From Stagnimonas aquatica (lineage in GTDB: Bacteria; Pseudomonadota; Gammaproteobacteria; Nevskiales; Nevskiaceae), in contig NZ_RJVO01000001.1 in NCBI RefSeq assembly GCF_003730135.1, positions 186,001-250,000 of the forward strand: 64,000 nt of DNA, read 5' to 3'. The first letter of the stretch is position 1. Every line of letters starts with the position of its first letter. The position numbers and the translations under genes are program-made. Below are positions 14,397 to 23,521 of the stretch, one piece after another. The notes under the pieces were generated by a model. It made no database searches. It saw only the letters and a program-made list of their open reading frames with translations, and was not told the DNA's origin.

Positions 14397-16574
14397 TTAA
14401 TTCACCTTCAGCCCTTCGGTGATGATCCTCGGGGTGATGAAGATCAGCAGTTCCGCCTTGGTCGAGACGTTGGAGCGGAACTTGAAGGCATTGCCCAGGA
14501 ACGGCAGATCGCCCAGGAAGGGGATCTTGTTGACGGTATCGCGATTGGTCTGCTGGTAGATGCCGCCCAGCACCACGGTCTGACCATTGTCCACCAGCAC
14601 CTGGGTGTTGATCTTGCGGGTGTCGATGGAGGGCGCCAAACCGCCGTTGCCGGTGTTCACGTCCTGGCCACGGCTGTCGTTGTTGACCTCCAGGTCCATG
14701 ATGATCTTCTCATCCGGGGTGATCTGCGGCAGCACCTTCAGCGACAGCACCGCCTTCTTGAACGACACCGAGGTCGCGCCGCTACTGGTCGCCTGCTGGT
14801 AGGGAATCTCGATGCCCTGCTCGATGGAGGCCTGCTTGGCGTTGGCGGTAATGACACGGGGATTCGACATGACCTCGCCACGGCCTTCGGTCTGCAGGGC
14901 CGACAGCTCCAGATCCAGCAGGTAGTCCGCGCCCAGCAGCGCGAAGGCGATGCGGCCGGCATTGGCCGAGGCCGGCAGGTTGACGTTGTAGCGGTCGGTC
15001 GCCGGCGTGCCGGTGCCCACCGGGCCGGGCAGATTCACCGGGAAGCCGCCATTGAGATAGTCGTTGACGATGGTGTTGGTGCCAGCGGCAGAGCCGGTGC
15101 TGGTGACGATGCCGTTATTGCCGTTGCGGCCAACGGTGGTGGCGCCGAAGCGGGCACCCAGCTCCTTGGAATAATCGTCGTTGGCGACCACGATGCGCGA
15201 CTCGATCAGGACCTGCCGCACCGGGATGTCGAGCCGGCTGATCAGCTCGCGGATTTCCGCCAGCTTCTCGCGCGACTCCAGCACCAGCAAGGTATTGGTG
15301 CGGTCGTCGACGGTGATGCGGCCGCGCTCGCTCATCAGCGAGTTTTCGCCGGATTTCAGCAGCGCCGCGATCTCGCTGGCCTTGGCGTAGTTGATCTGGA
15401 TGATCTCGGAGCGCAGCGGCGACAGCGTGACCTTGGCCTTTTCCGCCTCGGCCTCGCTCTTCTCGCGCTCGGCCAGCTCGCCCATCGGCGCCACCAGCAT
15501 GACGTTGCCCTGCCGGCGGATGCCCAGCCCCTTGGTGCGCAGGATGATGTCCAGCGCCTGGTCCCAGGGCACGTTCTGCAGCCGCATGGCGATCTCGCCG
15601 GATACCGAGTCACTGACCACCATGTTGGTGCCGGCGACGTCGGCAATGATCTGCAGCAGCGAGCGCACATCGACGCTCTGGAACGACAGCGAGATGCGCT
15701 CGCCGGTGTAGAGCGGCTCGTTGCGGCGCTTCTCTTCCAGCCGCTCCGAAGTCAGTGGTTGCAGCTCCAGCGTGAACAGCTCGCCAGACTGGTAGGCGAG
15801 CTGCTCGAAATCGGCGCCGCTGATCGGAGTGACAGTCAGCACGGTGTTGATGCCCTCGCGGGCGACGTCGATGAACTTCACCGGCGTGGCGAAATCGAGC
15901 ACATCGAGGCGGCGCAGCAGCTTCTCGGCCGCGCGGGCGTTCTTGAAGCGGACCACCACCTTGCCGCTTTCTTCCTTGACGTCCACCGCTGTGCGCGGGT
16001 CGCCGAGTGAAACCACGATCCGGCCCTCGCCCTTTTCGCCACGGCGGAAGTCGACGGCGTTGACCGTGCCTCCGGCGGCTTCCGGCATCGTCGCGGCGGC
16101 CACGCTGGGCGCCACCGTCCTGCCCGCCACAGCGCCGCCACCGGCGGCCAGTTCCAGGAATACCTTGTTGCCGTCGACCCGCACCGTGTACGCCGTGGTT
16201 TCGGTCAGCTCGACCACTACCCGGGTACGGCCCTTGGCCTCGGCGGCGGCCACCGCGCGCGCCTTGCCGATGCCGATCTTCTTGTAGCGCTCAGCCAGCG
16301 CCAGGCGGGTATCGGCGAGATCCAGCGACAGCCGCGCCGGCTTGTCGATGGTGAATACCGTCGGTTCCGGGGCCGGCTGCGACAGCGTCAGGGTCAGCAG
16401 CAGGCGGTCGCCATCGAGGTTGACGAAGTCCACCGATTGCAGCGCCCGGTCCGACTGCGCGCGGGCCAGAGGCGCCGCCATCAGCAGTGAAAGACCGGCC
16501 AGGAGCAGGAACGCCCGGACCACGAGCTGGAGCGGGTACCGCGGTTCGTTTCGGGTCATCAGTGCGCTGAGCAT
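14397..16574 (-). CDS. pilQ: Type IV pilus secretin PilQ
   Basis: A 725-residue outer-membrane secretin through which the pilus fibre exits. The signal peptide (residues 1-about 36, ending APLARAQ) is followed by two AMIN peptidoglycan-binding regions (SVDFVNLDGDRLLL and AVDFRRGEKGEGRI), the N0/STN-like domain (ISLSFQSVDVRSLL), an N1 KH-like domain and the C-terminal secretin domain with VLIESRIVVANDDYSKELG and a closing ELLIFITPRII. The ATG at 16574 has an AGGGAG site eight bases upstream. It follows pilP with a 19-base gap as the last gene of pilMNOPQ. Confidence 0.96.
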   Translation of the reverse strand: MLSALMTRNEPRYPLQLVVRAFLLLAGLSLLMAAPLARAQSDRALQSVDFVNLDGDRLLLTLTLSQPAPEPTVFTIDKPARLSLDLADTRLALAERYKKIGIGKARAVAAAEAKGRTRVVVELTETTAYTVRVDGNKVFLELAAGGGAVAGRTVAPSVAAATMPEAAGGTVNAVDFRRGEKGEGRIVVSLGDPRTAVDVKEESGKVVVRFKNARAAEKLLRRLDVLDFATPVKFIDVAREGINTVLTVTPISGADFEQLAYQSGELFTLELQPLTSERLEEKRRNEPLYTGERISLSFQSVDVRSLLQIIADVAGTNMVVSDSVSGEIAMRLQNVPWDQALDIILRTKGLGIRRQGNVMLVAPMGELAEREKSEAEAEKAKVTLSPLRSEIIQINYAKASEIAALLKSGENSLMSERGRITVDDRTNTLLVLESREKLAEIRELISRLDIPVRQVLIESRIVVANDDYSKELGARFGATTVGRNGNNGIVTSTGSAAGTNTIVNDYLNGGFPVNLPGPVGTGTPATDRYNVNLPASANAGRIAFALLGADYLLDLELSALQTEGRGEVMSNPRVITANAKQASIEQGIEIPYQQATSSGATSVSFKKAVLSLKVLPQITPDEKIIMDLEVNNDSRGQDVNTGNGGLAPSIDTRKINTQVLVDNGQTVVLGGIYQQTNRDTVNKIPFLGDLPFLGNAFKFRSNVSTKAELLIFITPRIITEGLKVN

Positions 16575-16593
16575 GGTCGAGCTCCCTAATCCG

Positions 16594-17109
16594 TTATTCC
16601 GTGAGAGCCAAGTTGGCGGGGCGTTCCATGAAACCACCAAAGCCGTCCGGCACGATCTCGACCAGATCCACCTTGGACTCGGAGATCTTCACGATCTTCC
16701 CGTAGTTCTGGCCCATGTGATTGCCCAGGGTGACGCGGTGCACCACCCGGTCGGGGGCCTTGACCAGGGCATAGCTGTCGCTGCCTTTGTTGATCACGCC
16801 GAGCATGCGCAAGCTGTCGAGCGGAAACTCCTCCAGCGGCTCGCGGTTGCGGCTCAGGTCTGGGCGCAGCGCGCTGGCCGGCGCGGCGGCATCGCGTGGC
16901 GGCTCGGCGCGCACGAAGGGGTCGCGGCGCTCGGGCGGAGCCAGATAGGCGAATGCCTCGTACTGCTTGATCTGCGGGATCGGCTCGATCGCCCGGGTCT
17001 TGCGGCCCTTGACCTCGGCGACGTAGGCCTCGAGGTCGTCATTGCTGCCGCCGCAGGCGGCCAGCAGCGTGGACAAGGACAGCAGCAGGGCGAGTAGCTG
17101 GCGGTTCAT
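16594..17109 (-). CDS. pilP: Type IV pilus inner-membrane lipoprotein PilP
   Basis: A 171-residue lipoprotein linking the PilMNO platform to the PilQ secretin. The signal peptide ends in the lipobox LLAAC with Cys at residue 19. A disordered stretch with the PilO/N-interacting region follows, then a C-terminal HR domain (residues about 95-165) with FPLDSLRMLGVI and VTLGNHMGQNYGKIV, typical of PilP. Its start overlaps the pilO stop by four bases. Confidence 0.95.
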   Translation of the reverse strand: MNRQLLALLLSLSTLLAACGGSNDDLEAYVAEVKGRKTRAIEPIPQIKQYEAFAYLAPPERRDPFVRAEPPRDAAAPASALRPDLSRNREPLEEFPLDSLRMLGVINKGSDSYALVKAPDRVVHRVTLGNHMGQNYGKIVKISESKVDLVEIVPDGFGGFMERPANLALTE

Positions 17110-17741
17110 TTTCCGCCTCCCTTGCCCGGCGCCGGCAGTTCGGAGTCATCGAGATAGCGGTAGGTCTTGGCCAGCGCCGACATCCGCAACTCGCCCTTGC
17201 CGGTCTGTCCGCCAGCGGGCTTCAGATCGACCTGGTCGATGGTGACGATCCGCGGCAGGGCGGCGACGGCGCTCACGAACTGCCCCATCTCGTGATAGCT
17301 GCCGGTGACCACGATCTTGTTCGGCACCTCGGCGTAGAAATCGCGCGGCACCTCGCCCTGCGGCTCGAACAACTCTTCTTCCAGCGAGGCCTGGGCGCGG
17401 GTCTGGGAGATGTCCTGCAAGAGGTTGGCGACCTCGGTCTTGCTCGGCAGCTGCCGCAGCATGGCGCCAAACGAGCGCTCCATCTCCGCCAGCTGATCCT
17501 TGTAGGCGTCGAGCGCCGCGACCTTCTTCTGCTTGCGCTCGAACTGCTCACGCAGGCTCACTTCCTTGGCCTGCTCGTCCTGCAGCTCCTCGTACACCGG
17601 CTTGATCAGGAACCAGGTGCCGGAGGCCACCAGCAGGATGGCCACCAGGATCACCGCCGCCGTACGCGCCCAGCCCGGCCAGGCGCCCGGATTCTGGGCG
17701 TCGAGCGATTGCAGTTCCTTCAGGACGTCCTGAACGTTCAC
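17106..17741 (-). CDS. pilO: Type IV pilus inner-membrane protein PilO
   Basis: A 211-residue bitopic membrane protein with one transmembrane helix (about residues 27-47, AAVILVAILLVASGTWFLI), a charged coiled coil (residues 50-90) and a ferredoxin-like periplasmic domain. It pairs with PilN to form the alignment subcomplex between PilM and PilP. Four-base overlaps with pilN upstream and pilP downstream show coupled translation. Confidence 0.95.
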   Translation of the reverse strand: MNVQDVLKELQSLDAQNPGAWPGWARTAAVILVAILLVASGTWFLIKPVYEELQDEQAKEVSLREQFERKQKKVAALDAYKDQLAEMERSFGAMLRQLPSKTEVANLLQDISQTRAQASLEEELFEPQGEVPRDFYAEVPNKIVVTGSYHEMGQFVSAVAALPRIVTIDQVDLKPAGGQTGKGELRMSALAKTYRYLDDSELPAPGKGGGK

Positions 17742-18334
17742 GGCTTGCCTCCGGCGCTGGCGGCCTTCGCCTTTTCCTGCTCTTCCTGGGTCTGCTTGGT
17801 GAGATTGCGGACCTGCAGGGTGAACTGGCCTTCGCGCTGACGGTTCTGCTCACTGGTCTTGATCACCACCAGCTTGGGATCGTCGAACCAGGGCGAGGCT
17901 TCCAGATTCTTCATGTAGGTGGAGATGCGGCCGTTGGACTCGGCGATGCCGTTGATCTGCACCTTGTCGCCGTTCTGCTGGACACCGGTCAGGGTGATGC
18001 CGTCCGGCAGGGTGTTCACGATCTCGTCGAAGAAGTGCACCGTCGCCGAACGCGAACTCTGCAACTGCTCGATCACCCGCATGCGCGCCAACAGGTTCTG
18101 CTTGACCTTCTCCAGCTCCTCGATCTCCTTGATCTTCTGGTCGATCTCGGCGATCTGCTGGGTCAGATAACTGTTGCGCTCCTGCTGCCGGCTGACGGCA
18201 TTGCCCATCATCATCCAGCCAAGCGCGACCAGACCCAGTGCCGCGACGATGCCCAGGCCCATGCGGGCGACGAATTCCTGACGGCGTTTTTCGCGCCGTG
18301 CGGCGCGCCAGTCCAGGAGGTTGATCTTGGTCAT
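17738..18334 (-). CDS. pilN: Type IV pilus inner-membrane protein PilN
   Basis: A 198-residue protein. Its cytoplasmic N-terminus TKINLLDWRAARREKRR is the conserved INLLPWR-type peptide that docks in the groove of PilM; Asp replaces the usual Pro. One membrane helix (about residues 27-45) is followed by a coiled coil and a periplasmic ferredoxin-like domain (TLPDGITLTGVQQNGDKVQI). It follows pilM with a 10-base gap and overlaps pilO by four bases. Confidence 0.95.
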   Translation of the reverse strand: MTKINLLDWRAARREKRRQEFVARMGLGIVAALGLVALGWMMMGNAVSRQQERNSYLTQQIAEIDQKIKEIEELEKVKQNLLARMRVIEQLQSSRSATVHFFDEIVNTLPDGITLTGVQQNGDKVQINGIAESNGRISTYMKNLEASPWFDDPKLVVIKTSEQNRQREGQFTLQVRNLTKQTQEEQEKAKAASAGGKP

Positions 18335-18344
18335 GCCCGGTCTC

Positions 18345-19433
18345 CTAGTCGGCCTCGTCGAAGGCGCGCCAGGCCAGGCCGCAGGCGATCAGCAGCGCCG
18401 CCTCGTCCTTGGCCAGCAAGGCGGGGCGCGCCCGGGAGGACACCGACATGCGGGCGAACGGCCGCGCCAGCACGGTGGGGATCTGCAGACGGTCCTGGAT
18501 CGCCTGATCGACGCCGGGGATGTGGGCACAACCGCCGGCCAGGATGATCTGGTCGATCACCGAGTGGGTGGCCGAGGCGGCGAAGAAAAACTGGAAGCTG
18601 CGGTCGATCTGCTGCGCCATGTCGGACAGGAAGTGCGCCAGCACCTCGCTCTCGTAACCCTCCGGCAGATCGCCGGTGCGCTTGGCCTTGCCGGCATCCT
18701 CGTAGCTCATGCCGTAGTGACGCATGATGTCTTCGGTGAGCTGCTTGCCACCGAAAGCCTGCTCGCGGGTGTAGACGGTCTTGTTGTCGTGCAGGACCAG
18801 CACCGAAGTGGTCGAAGCCCCCATATCGACGATGGCGACGGTCTTGCCGGCGCCTTCATTGGGCATCTGGTGGCTGAGGAACTGGCAGGCGCTTTCCAGC
18901 GCGTAGGCCTCGATGTCGACCACCACCGGCTTGAGCCCGGCCAGTTCGGCGGCGGCCACCCGCTGATCGACCTGCTCGCGCCGGCAGGCGGCAAGCAGCA
19001 CGTCGACCGCGCCGGCATCCTTGTCGGACACCCCCAGCACCTGGAAGTCCATGTTGACCTCCTCGATGGGATAGGGGATGTACTGGTCGGCTTCGACCTT
19101 GATCTGTTCTTCCATGTCCACCTCGCTCAGCGAAGAGGACATCTGCACGATCTTGGTGATGACCGAAGACCCGGCCACCGCCACCGCGACGTTCTTGGTG
19201 CTGGTGCCGGCCCGCTGGAAGGCTTTTTTGACCGCCTCGGCGACCAATTCCGGCTGGTTGATCTGCTTGTCGGTGACGGCGTCCACCGGCAACGGCTCGA
19301 CCGCGTAGGACTCGACCACATAGCGGTCACCGCGACGGGCCAGTTCCAGCAGTTTTACGGCGCTCGAGCTGATATCGAGCCCGACCAGCCCGCGGCTGGC
19401 GCCCTTGCCCATCAGCTTATCTAGGATCGACAT
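18345..19433 (-). CDS. pilM: Type IV pilus actin-like ATPase PilM
   Basis: A 362-residue cytoplasmic actin/FtsA-like nucleotide-binding protein. Phosphate-1 loop GLDISSSAVKLLEL (near residue 18), phosphate-2 loop VDMGASTTSVLVL and adenosine motif ILAGGCAHIPGVDQ are visible. It recruits PilN and links the assembly motors to the inner-membrane ring. First gene of pilMNOPQ; a sigma-70-like promoter lies about 90 bases upstream. Confidence 0.96.
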   Translation of the reverse strand: MSILDKLMGKGASRGLVGLDISSSAVKLLELARRGDRYVVESYAVEPLPVDAVTDKQINQPELVAEAVKKAFQRAGTSTKNVAVAVAGSSVITKIVQMSSSLSEVDMEEQIKVEADQYIPYPIEEVNMDFQVLGVSDKDAGAVDVLLAACRREQVDQRVAAAELAGLKPVVVDIEAYALESACQFLSHQMPNEGAGKTVAIVDMGASTTSVLVLHDNKTVYTREQAFGGKQLTEDIMRHYGMSYEDAGKAKRTGDLPEGYESEVLAHFLSDMAQQIDRSFQFFFAASATHSVIDQIILAGGCAHIPGVDQAIQDRLQIPTVLARPFARMSVSSRARPALLAKDEAALLIACGLAWRAFDEAD

Positions 19434-19520
19434 AACGTCAGCCCCGCCCCCAGCACCGGTTGACCCGCATTCCCCTGCACCGCACTCCAGGCGCCAGACC
19501 TGAAACCGGTGGCTAAACTT

Positions 19521-19548
19521 ACTATAACGGAAACGACCTGCGACGCAA
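19521..19548 (-). promoter_or_regulatory. Sigma-70 promoter for pilMNOPQ
   Basis: Minus-strand TTGCGT (19543-19548), a 16-base spacer and TATAGT (19521-19526). It faces pilM and predicts a leader of about 80 bases. Confidence 0.55.
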
Positions 19549-19588
19549 CTAGAACTACATCAGCCAAGTGCCTGATGTCGCTGTTAAT

Positions 19589-19607
19589 CCGGTTTTGAGG
19601 AAACCGG
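19589..19607 (-). terminator. Hairpin after the cfa operon, weak terminator
   Basis: A 7-8 bp inverted repeat (CCGGTTT/AAACCGG with a 4-base loop) lies 48 bases past the DUF1475 stop. No proper U-run follows, so this is only a possible termination site between the lipid cluster and the pilM promoter. Confidence 0.3.
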
Positions 19608-19654
19608 CCGCAGAGCGGTGCAAGAAGCCGGCCAGAGCCGGATCGGGGTGGGTT

Positions 19655-20017
19655 TCAGCGGGGGCCGGGGCGCCGGCGCAGCAGGAAGTCCTCGACGCTG
19701 CTCCCCCTGGGCAGGCGCAGCAAGACCAGCAGGGCGTAGGCCGCCATCGCCATGTTGCCCAGGCCGAGGATCAGCAACAACCAGATCAGGCGGGCGCTCC
19801 AGCGCACTTCCTTGTAGGCCACCCACAGCCAGAACCAGAGAAAGCCGAAGTAGGCGTCGGCGAGAGTGGCGATGAACCAGGGGTTGTTGCCGGCAGACGG
19901 CTGAGTCAGCAGCTCGCGGATCGCCGGCACGATGCTCTGCAGGCCGCTGGCCCAGACCGAGACCGCGATCAGCCCCAGCAGCGACGCCAGGGCGAGTGTG
20001 ACGATTGCCGGTTTCAC
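19655..20017 (-). CDS. DUF1475 family membrane protein
   Basis: A 120-residue protein with three or four membrane segments. The central stretch WFIATLADAYFGFLWFWLW followed by VAYKE and a later WLLLILGLGNMAMAAY is characteristic of DUF1475. The GTG start overlaps the cfa stop (GTGA, 20014-20017), so it is translationally coupled to cfa. Function is unknown; its placement suggests a role in membrane lipid modification. It is the last gene of the cluster. Confidence 0.82.
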   Translation of the reverse strand: MKPAIVTLALASLLGLIAVSVWASGLQSIVPAIRELLTQPSAGNNPWFIATLADAYFGFLWFWLWVAYKEVRWSARLIWLLLILGLGNMAMAAYALLVLLRLPRGSSVEDFLLRRRPGPR

Positions 20018-21303
20018 GCTTTCTTCAGGCTGATGTGCATGAGGTCGATACTGCCGGTGCGGAACCCGCACTCGCAATAGGCCAGGTAATAGCGCCACAT
20101 GCGGTAGAAGCGCTGGTCGAACTGGCCGACGATCTGCTCGCGCACCGCCTGCACATTGCGGTCCCAGTGCGCCAGGGTGTCGGCGTAGTCCTTGGCGAAG
20201 AACTCCGGCCGGTGCGAACTCAGGCCGGCGGTGCCGGCCAGCACCTGGAACAGCTCCGGGGTGCAGAGCATGCCGCCCGGGAAGATGTACTTCTGGATGA
20301 AGTCGCGCTTGCTGCGGTACTGATCGAAGATCTTCGGGCTGATGGTGATGCCCTGCAGGGCGGCGATGCCGCCGGGCTTCAGGGCCTTGGCGATGGCCTC
20401 GAAATAACCGGGCCAATATTCCTCACCCACCGCCTCGTACATCTCGATGGAGACCACCCGGTCGTAGCTGCCGCTGACATCCCGGTAGTCGCGCAGCTCG
20501 AAACTCACCCGATCAGCCACTCCGGCCTGCTCGGCGCGCAGACGGGCTTCCGCCAGCTGCTCCTTGCTGAGGGTGATCGAATGCACCCGGCAGCCGGCGT
20601 GTTTGGCCGCGTAGATGGCGAAACCGCCCCAGCCGGAGCCAATCTCCAGCAGATGGTGCTCGGGCTTCAGCTCCAGGCGCTCGAACATCAGCCGGAACTT
20701 GTTCAGCTGGGCGTCCATCAGGGTCTCGTTCGGCTGGATGAACATGCCGGACGAATAGGCCATGGTGTCGTCGAGCCACATCTTGTAGAACTCGTTGCCG
20801 AGGTCGTAGTGGTACTCGATGTTCTCGCGCGCCTTGGCCTTGGTGTTGGCGCGGCGGCGATGCTGCCAGTAGCCGTAGATGCGGCCGAGCAGGTTCTTCT
20901 CGAACGGCCCCTTGTAATAGGGCTCGTTGAGGTAGAGCACCGCCAGCAGGCGCGCCAGATCGGGCGAGTCCCAGCAGTCGTCGAGATAGGCCTCGCCGAA
21001 GCCGACTTCGCCGCCACGCAGTACGTGGCCAATCACGCGGTCGCTCTTGATCCGCAGCACCCCGTGCGGCCCCGGCCGCGTGCCTTCGAAGCGTCGGGTG
21101 GCGCCGTTCGGCAGGCTCAGATCCAGGCTGCCGACCTGCAGGCCGGACAGCATGTAGGTGAACAGCTTCAGCCCCCAGGACAAGCCTCGGGTGCTGCCGG
21201 CGCTGCTGAAATCACTGGGCAGGTCCGGCGAAAAGCCGTCGCGGCCGAGAATCCGCTGAAAATCCGCCTGCAGGGGTTGCTGCTGTTGTTCTTGTTCCTT
21301 CAC
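20014..21303 (-). CDS. cfa: Cyclopropane-fatty-acyl-phospholipid synthase family methyltransferase
   Basis: A 429-residue SAM-dependent enzyme that methylenates the double bond of unsaturated phospholipid acyl chains. The SAM-binding motif LLEIGSGWGGFAIYAA lies near residue 208; the substrate-domain motif HYDLGNEFYKMWLD near 165; the C-terminal YYLAYCECGFRTG carries the Cys aligned with the E. coli catalytic Cys354. The N-terminus is Gln-rich and longer than in E. coli Cfa. It overlaps both neighbours by four bases. Related enzymes next to DUF1365/FAD proteins may make products other than plain cyclopropanes, so the exact lipid is open. Confidence 0.92.
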   Translation of the reverse strand: MKEQEQQQQPLQADFQRILGRDGFSPDLPSDFSSAGSTRGLSWGLKLFTYMLSGLQVGSLDLSLPNGATRRFEGTRPGPHGVLRIKSDRVIGHVLRGGEVGFGEAYLDDCWDSPDLARLLAVLYLNEPYYKGPFEKNLLGRIYGYWQHRRRANTKAKARENIEYHYDLGNEFYKMWLDDTMAYSSGMFIQPNETLMDAQLNKFRLMFERLELKPEHHLLEIGSGWGGFAIYAAKHAGCRVHSITLSKEQLAEARLRAEQAGVADRVSFELRDYRDVSGSYDRVVSIEMYEAVGEEYWPGYFEAIAKALKPGGIAALQGITISPKIFDQYRSKRDFIQKYIFPGGMLCTPELFQVLAGTAGLSSHRPEFFAKDYADTLAHWDRNVQAVREQIVGQFDQRFYRMWRYYLAYCECGFRTGSIDLMHISLKKA

Positions 21304-22109
21304 GTCGCCTCCAGATCGGGGGGGCTGGGCTTGCGGTGAAACTTCGCTCCGCGCAACCAGATCTTCAATGCCTGCCAGTGGATGGCGGCGACGACCTTGA
21401 AGGCCTGCACCGGCATCCGCAGCAGCTGCCCAAGGAGGACGGCGTCCTTCAGCTCCCGGCGTTCGCCCGCCATCGCGGTGTCGATCAGCGGCGCCCCGTC
21501 ACGGGTCTCGTTGAGCACCACCCGGAGGCGCTGCCCCGGTTCGGAGAACCGGAAGTGGTAGCGGCCTCGCAGATCGAACAGCGGCGAGACGTGGAAGCAT
21601 TTTTCCTTGGTCAGCTCGAGCTCATACGGCAGGCCCGCGTCCGCAGATGCAAAGCTAGCCTCCGCAGAAGCGGCGGTCAGCACATAGCTGTGCCGTTCGC
21701 CAAAGGTGTTGTTGACCTCGGCGATCACCGCCCGCAGGCGGCCATCGGCGTGCTCGCAGTACCAGAAGCTGACCGGATTGAAGCCCCAGCCCAGCATGCG
21801 CGGCTGGGTCAGCAGGCGGATGCGGCCGCCGGCCAGCTCGACCCCCTGCCCGGCCAGCACCGATTCCGCCCAGCGCCGCAGCCCGCCCGGCTCGCCACGG
21901 CCGTGATCGCGGTCGTGGAAGGAAATGAGGCCGCGCCGGTTGTAGCCGAAGCAGCGCAACCGCCGATCCAGCTCCGGCAGGCGGTCGATATCCAGCAGCA
22001 GATAGAACAGGCGGTAGACGAAGCGGTACTCGGGCGCCACCCGCCGGCGGTGCATCACCCGCAACGTGTAGAGCACGCCGTCCTCGGCGTGGACTTCCGC
22101 GGCCTTCAT
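21300..22109 (-). CDS. DUF1365 domain protein
   Basis: A 269-residue protein matching DUF1365: MHRRRVAPEYRFVYRLFYLLLD at the N-terminus, RLLTQPRMLGWGFNPVSF in the middle, then KCFHVSPLFDLRGRY. I chose ATG at 22109 (AGGGG eight bases upstream) over an in-frame GTG at 22118 that sits directly against the ribosome site. Members nearly always lie between an FAD oxidoreductase and a Cfa-type enzyme, as here, and are thought to act in lipid modification; biochemical function is not known to me. It overlaps cfa by four bases. Confidence 0.9.
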   Translation of the reverse strand: MKAAEVHAEDGVLYTLRVMHRRRVAPEYRFVYRLFYLLLDIDRLPELDRRLRCFGYNRRGLISFHDRDHGRGEPGGLRRWAESVLAGQGVELAGGRIRLLTQPRMLGWGFNPVSFWYCEHADGRLRAVIAEVNNTFGERHSYVLTAASAEASFASADAGLPYELELTKEKCFHVSPLFDLRGRYHFRFSEPGQRLRVVLNETRDGAPLIDTAMAGERRELKDAVLLGQLLRMPVQAFKVVAAIHWQALKIWLRGAKFHRKPSPPDLEAT

Positions 22110-22177
22110 CGCCGCCACCCCTGCCCGCCGGCTTGCCGACCGGCCGCAGGTCCTGCGCAGCGGCGCTGGCAGCGCAT

Positions 22178-23458
22178 CTAGACCCCGCTCACCCAGGCCG
22201 GCAGACAGGCCGGATCAATACCCCGCACCACCCGCAGGCCGGACTTGAGGCCGTCCTCGTGGAAGCCGTAGGCGGTCCAGGCGCCGGCCCACCAGAGGCC
22301 GGAACGGCCCTGGATGTCGGGCAGTCGGTCGTGGGTCAAGCGGCTGCCGGGGCCGTAGTGCGGGTGCTCGTAGGAGAGATCGGCGATCAGGCTGCCGGGC
22401 GCCGGCTCCCGGCGCGGATTGAGGCTGACGATGTACTGGCGCTCACCGGGGATGCCCTGCAGCAGGTTCATCCAGTAGCTGCCGGAGATCGGCTCATCGT
22501 GGACCTCCGAGACCGGGTGGGTGTAGTTCCAGCTCGCCCAGGCGGCGCGGCGGCGCGGCAGGAAGGAAGTGTCGCTGTGCAGCAGCACCCGGCTGTGGTT
22601 GTAGGGAATGCCGGCCAGCACCGCGCGCTCGTCCTCGGCCGGATCCGCCAGCAGCCGCAGGGCCTGGTCAGAGTGAGTGGCGCAGATCACCTGGTCGTAA
22701 CGGGCGCTGCCCTCGCCGCTGCGCAGCTCGACCCCGCCGTCGACCCGCCGCAGCCCGAGCACCGGACTGTGCAAGCGGATCTGCCCCCGGTAGCGCTCAA
22801 GCAGGCGCTTGACGTAGCTGTGACTGCCGCCGATCACCGTATGCCAGGTCGGCTGCTGGGTAGCGGTGAACAGGCTGTGGCTGTCGAAGAAGCGCATGAA
22901 ATCGTCGACCGGGTACTCCGCCGCCTTCTGCGGCGAGCAGCTCCAGATCAGGCCGGCCATCGGCAGCAGGTAGTCGCGGCGCAGCTCCTGCGAGAAGCCG
23001 GCGCTGTCCAGCCAGTCGCCGAGGCTGCCGGTCGGCAACCGGCCCGAACGCAGGGCGGCATTGGCGACGCGGTTGAGGCGCAGGATGTCCAGCAGCATGC
23101 GGATGTGGCCGGGCCGGAACAGGTTGGACGGCTGGGCGAACACGCTCCACAGCTGGTCGCTGCCCTTCCATTCGTAGCGGCCGTCGCCGATCGACACTGC
23201 GAAGGACATGCTGGTCGGCCGGGTCTGCACGCCCAGTTCGCCGAACAGCGCGGTGAGGTTGGGATAGTTGACGCCGTTGTAGACGATCCAGCCGGTATCC
23301 ACCGGCTGCAGGCCGCCGTCCGCCAGCGGCACTTCGACGGTGTGGGTGTGACCGCCGACCCGCCCGTCCTGCTCGAACAGGGTGACTTCGTGGCGCTGAG
23401 CCAGGAAGTAGGCAGCGGAAAGACCGGAGATACCGGAACCGACGACAGCGATTTTCAT
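22178..23458 (-). CDS. FAD-dependent amine-oxidase-like oxidoreductase
   Basis: A 426-residue flavoprotein. The N-terminal FAD fold VVGSGISGLSAAYFLA begins at residue 5, followed by the GG doublet DGRVGGHTHTVEV and the C-terminal FAD contact GLWWAGAWTAYGFHEDGL. It resembles the NAD/FAD-binding proteins that accompany DUF1365 and Cfa enzymes. The ATG at 23458 places the dinucleotide fold at the extreme N-terminus as in relatives. It lies 68 bases upstream of DUF1365. Probably it oxidises or desaturates an acyl chain before or after methylation; this is inference. Confidence 0.88.
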   Translation of the reverse strand: MKIAVVGSGISGLSAAYFLAQRHEVTLFEQDGRVGGHTHTVEVPLADGGLQPVDTGWIVYNGVNYPNLTALFGELGVQTRPTSMSFAVSIGDGRYEWKGSDQLWSVFAQPSNLFRPGHIRMLLDILRLNRVANAALRSGRLPTGSLGDWLDSAGFSQELRRDYLLPMAGLIWSCSPQKAAEYPVDDFMRFFDSHSLFTATQQPTWHTVIGGSHSYVKRLLERYRGQIRLHSPVLGLRRVDGGVELRSGEGSARYDQVICATHSDQALRLLADPAEDERAVLAGIPYNHSRVLLHSDTSFLPRRRAAWASWNYTHPVSEVHDEPISGSYWMNLLQGIPGERQYIVSLNPRREPAPGSLIADLSYEHPHYGPGSRLTHDRLPDIQGRSGLWWAGAWTAYGFHEDGLKSGLRVVRGIDPACLPAWVSGV

Positions 23459-23521
23459 GAGAGCGAGAGGTGATGGTGCGCCGATGGTACGTCGCGAGCC
23501 CGCCAAAGGATGCAACCGGAC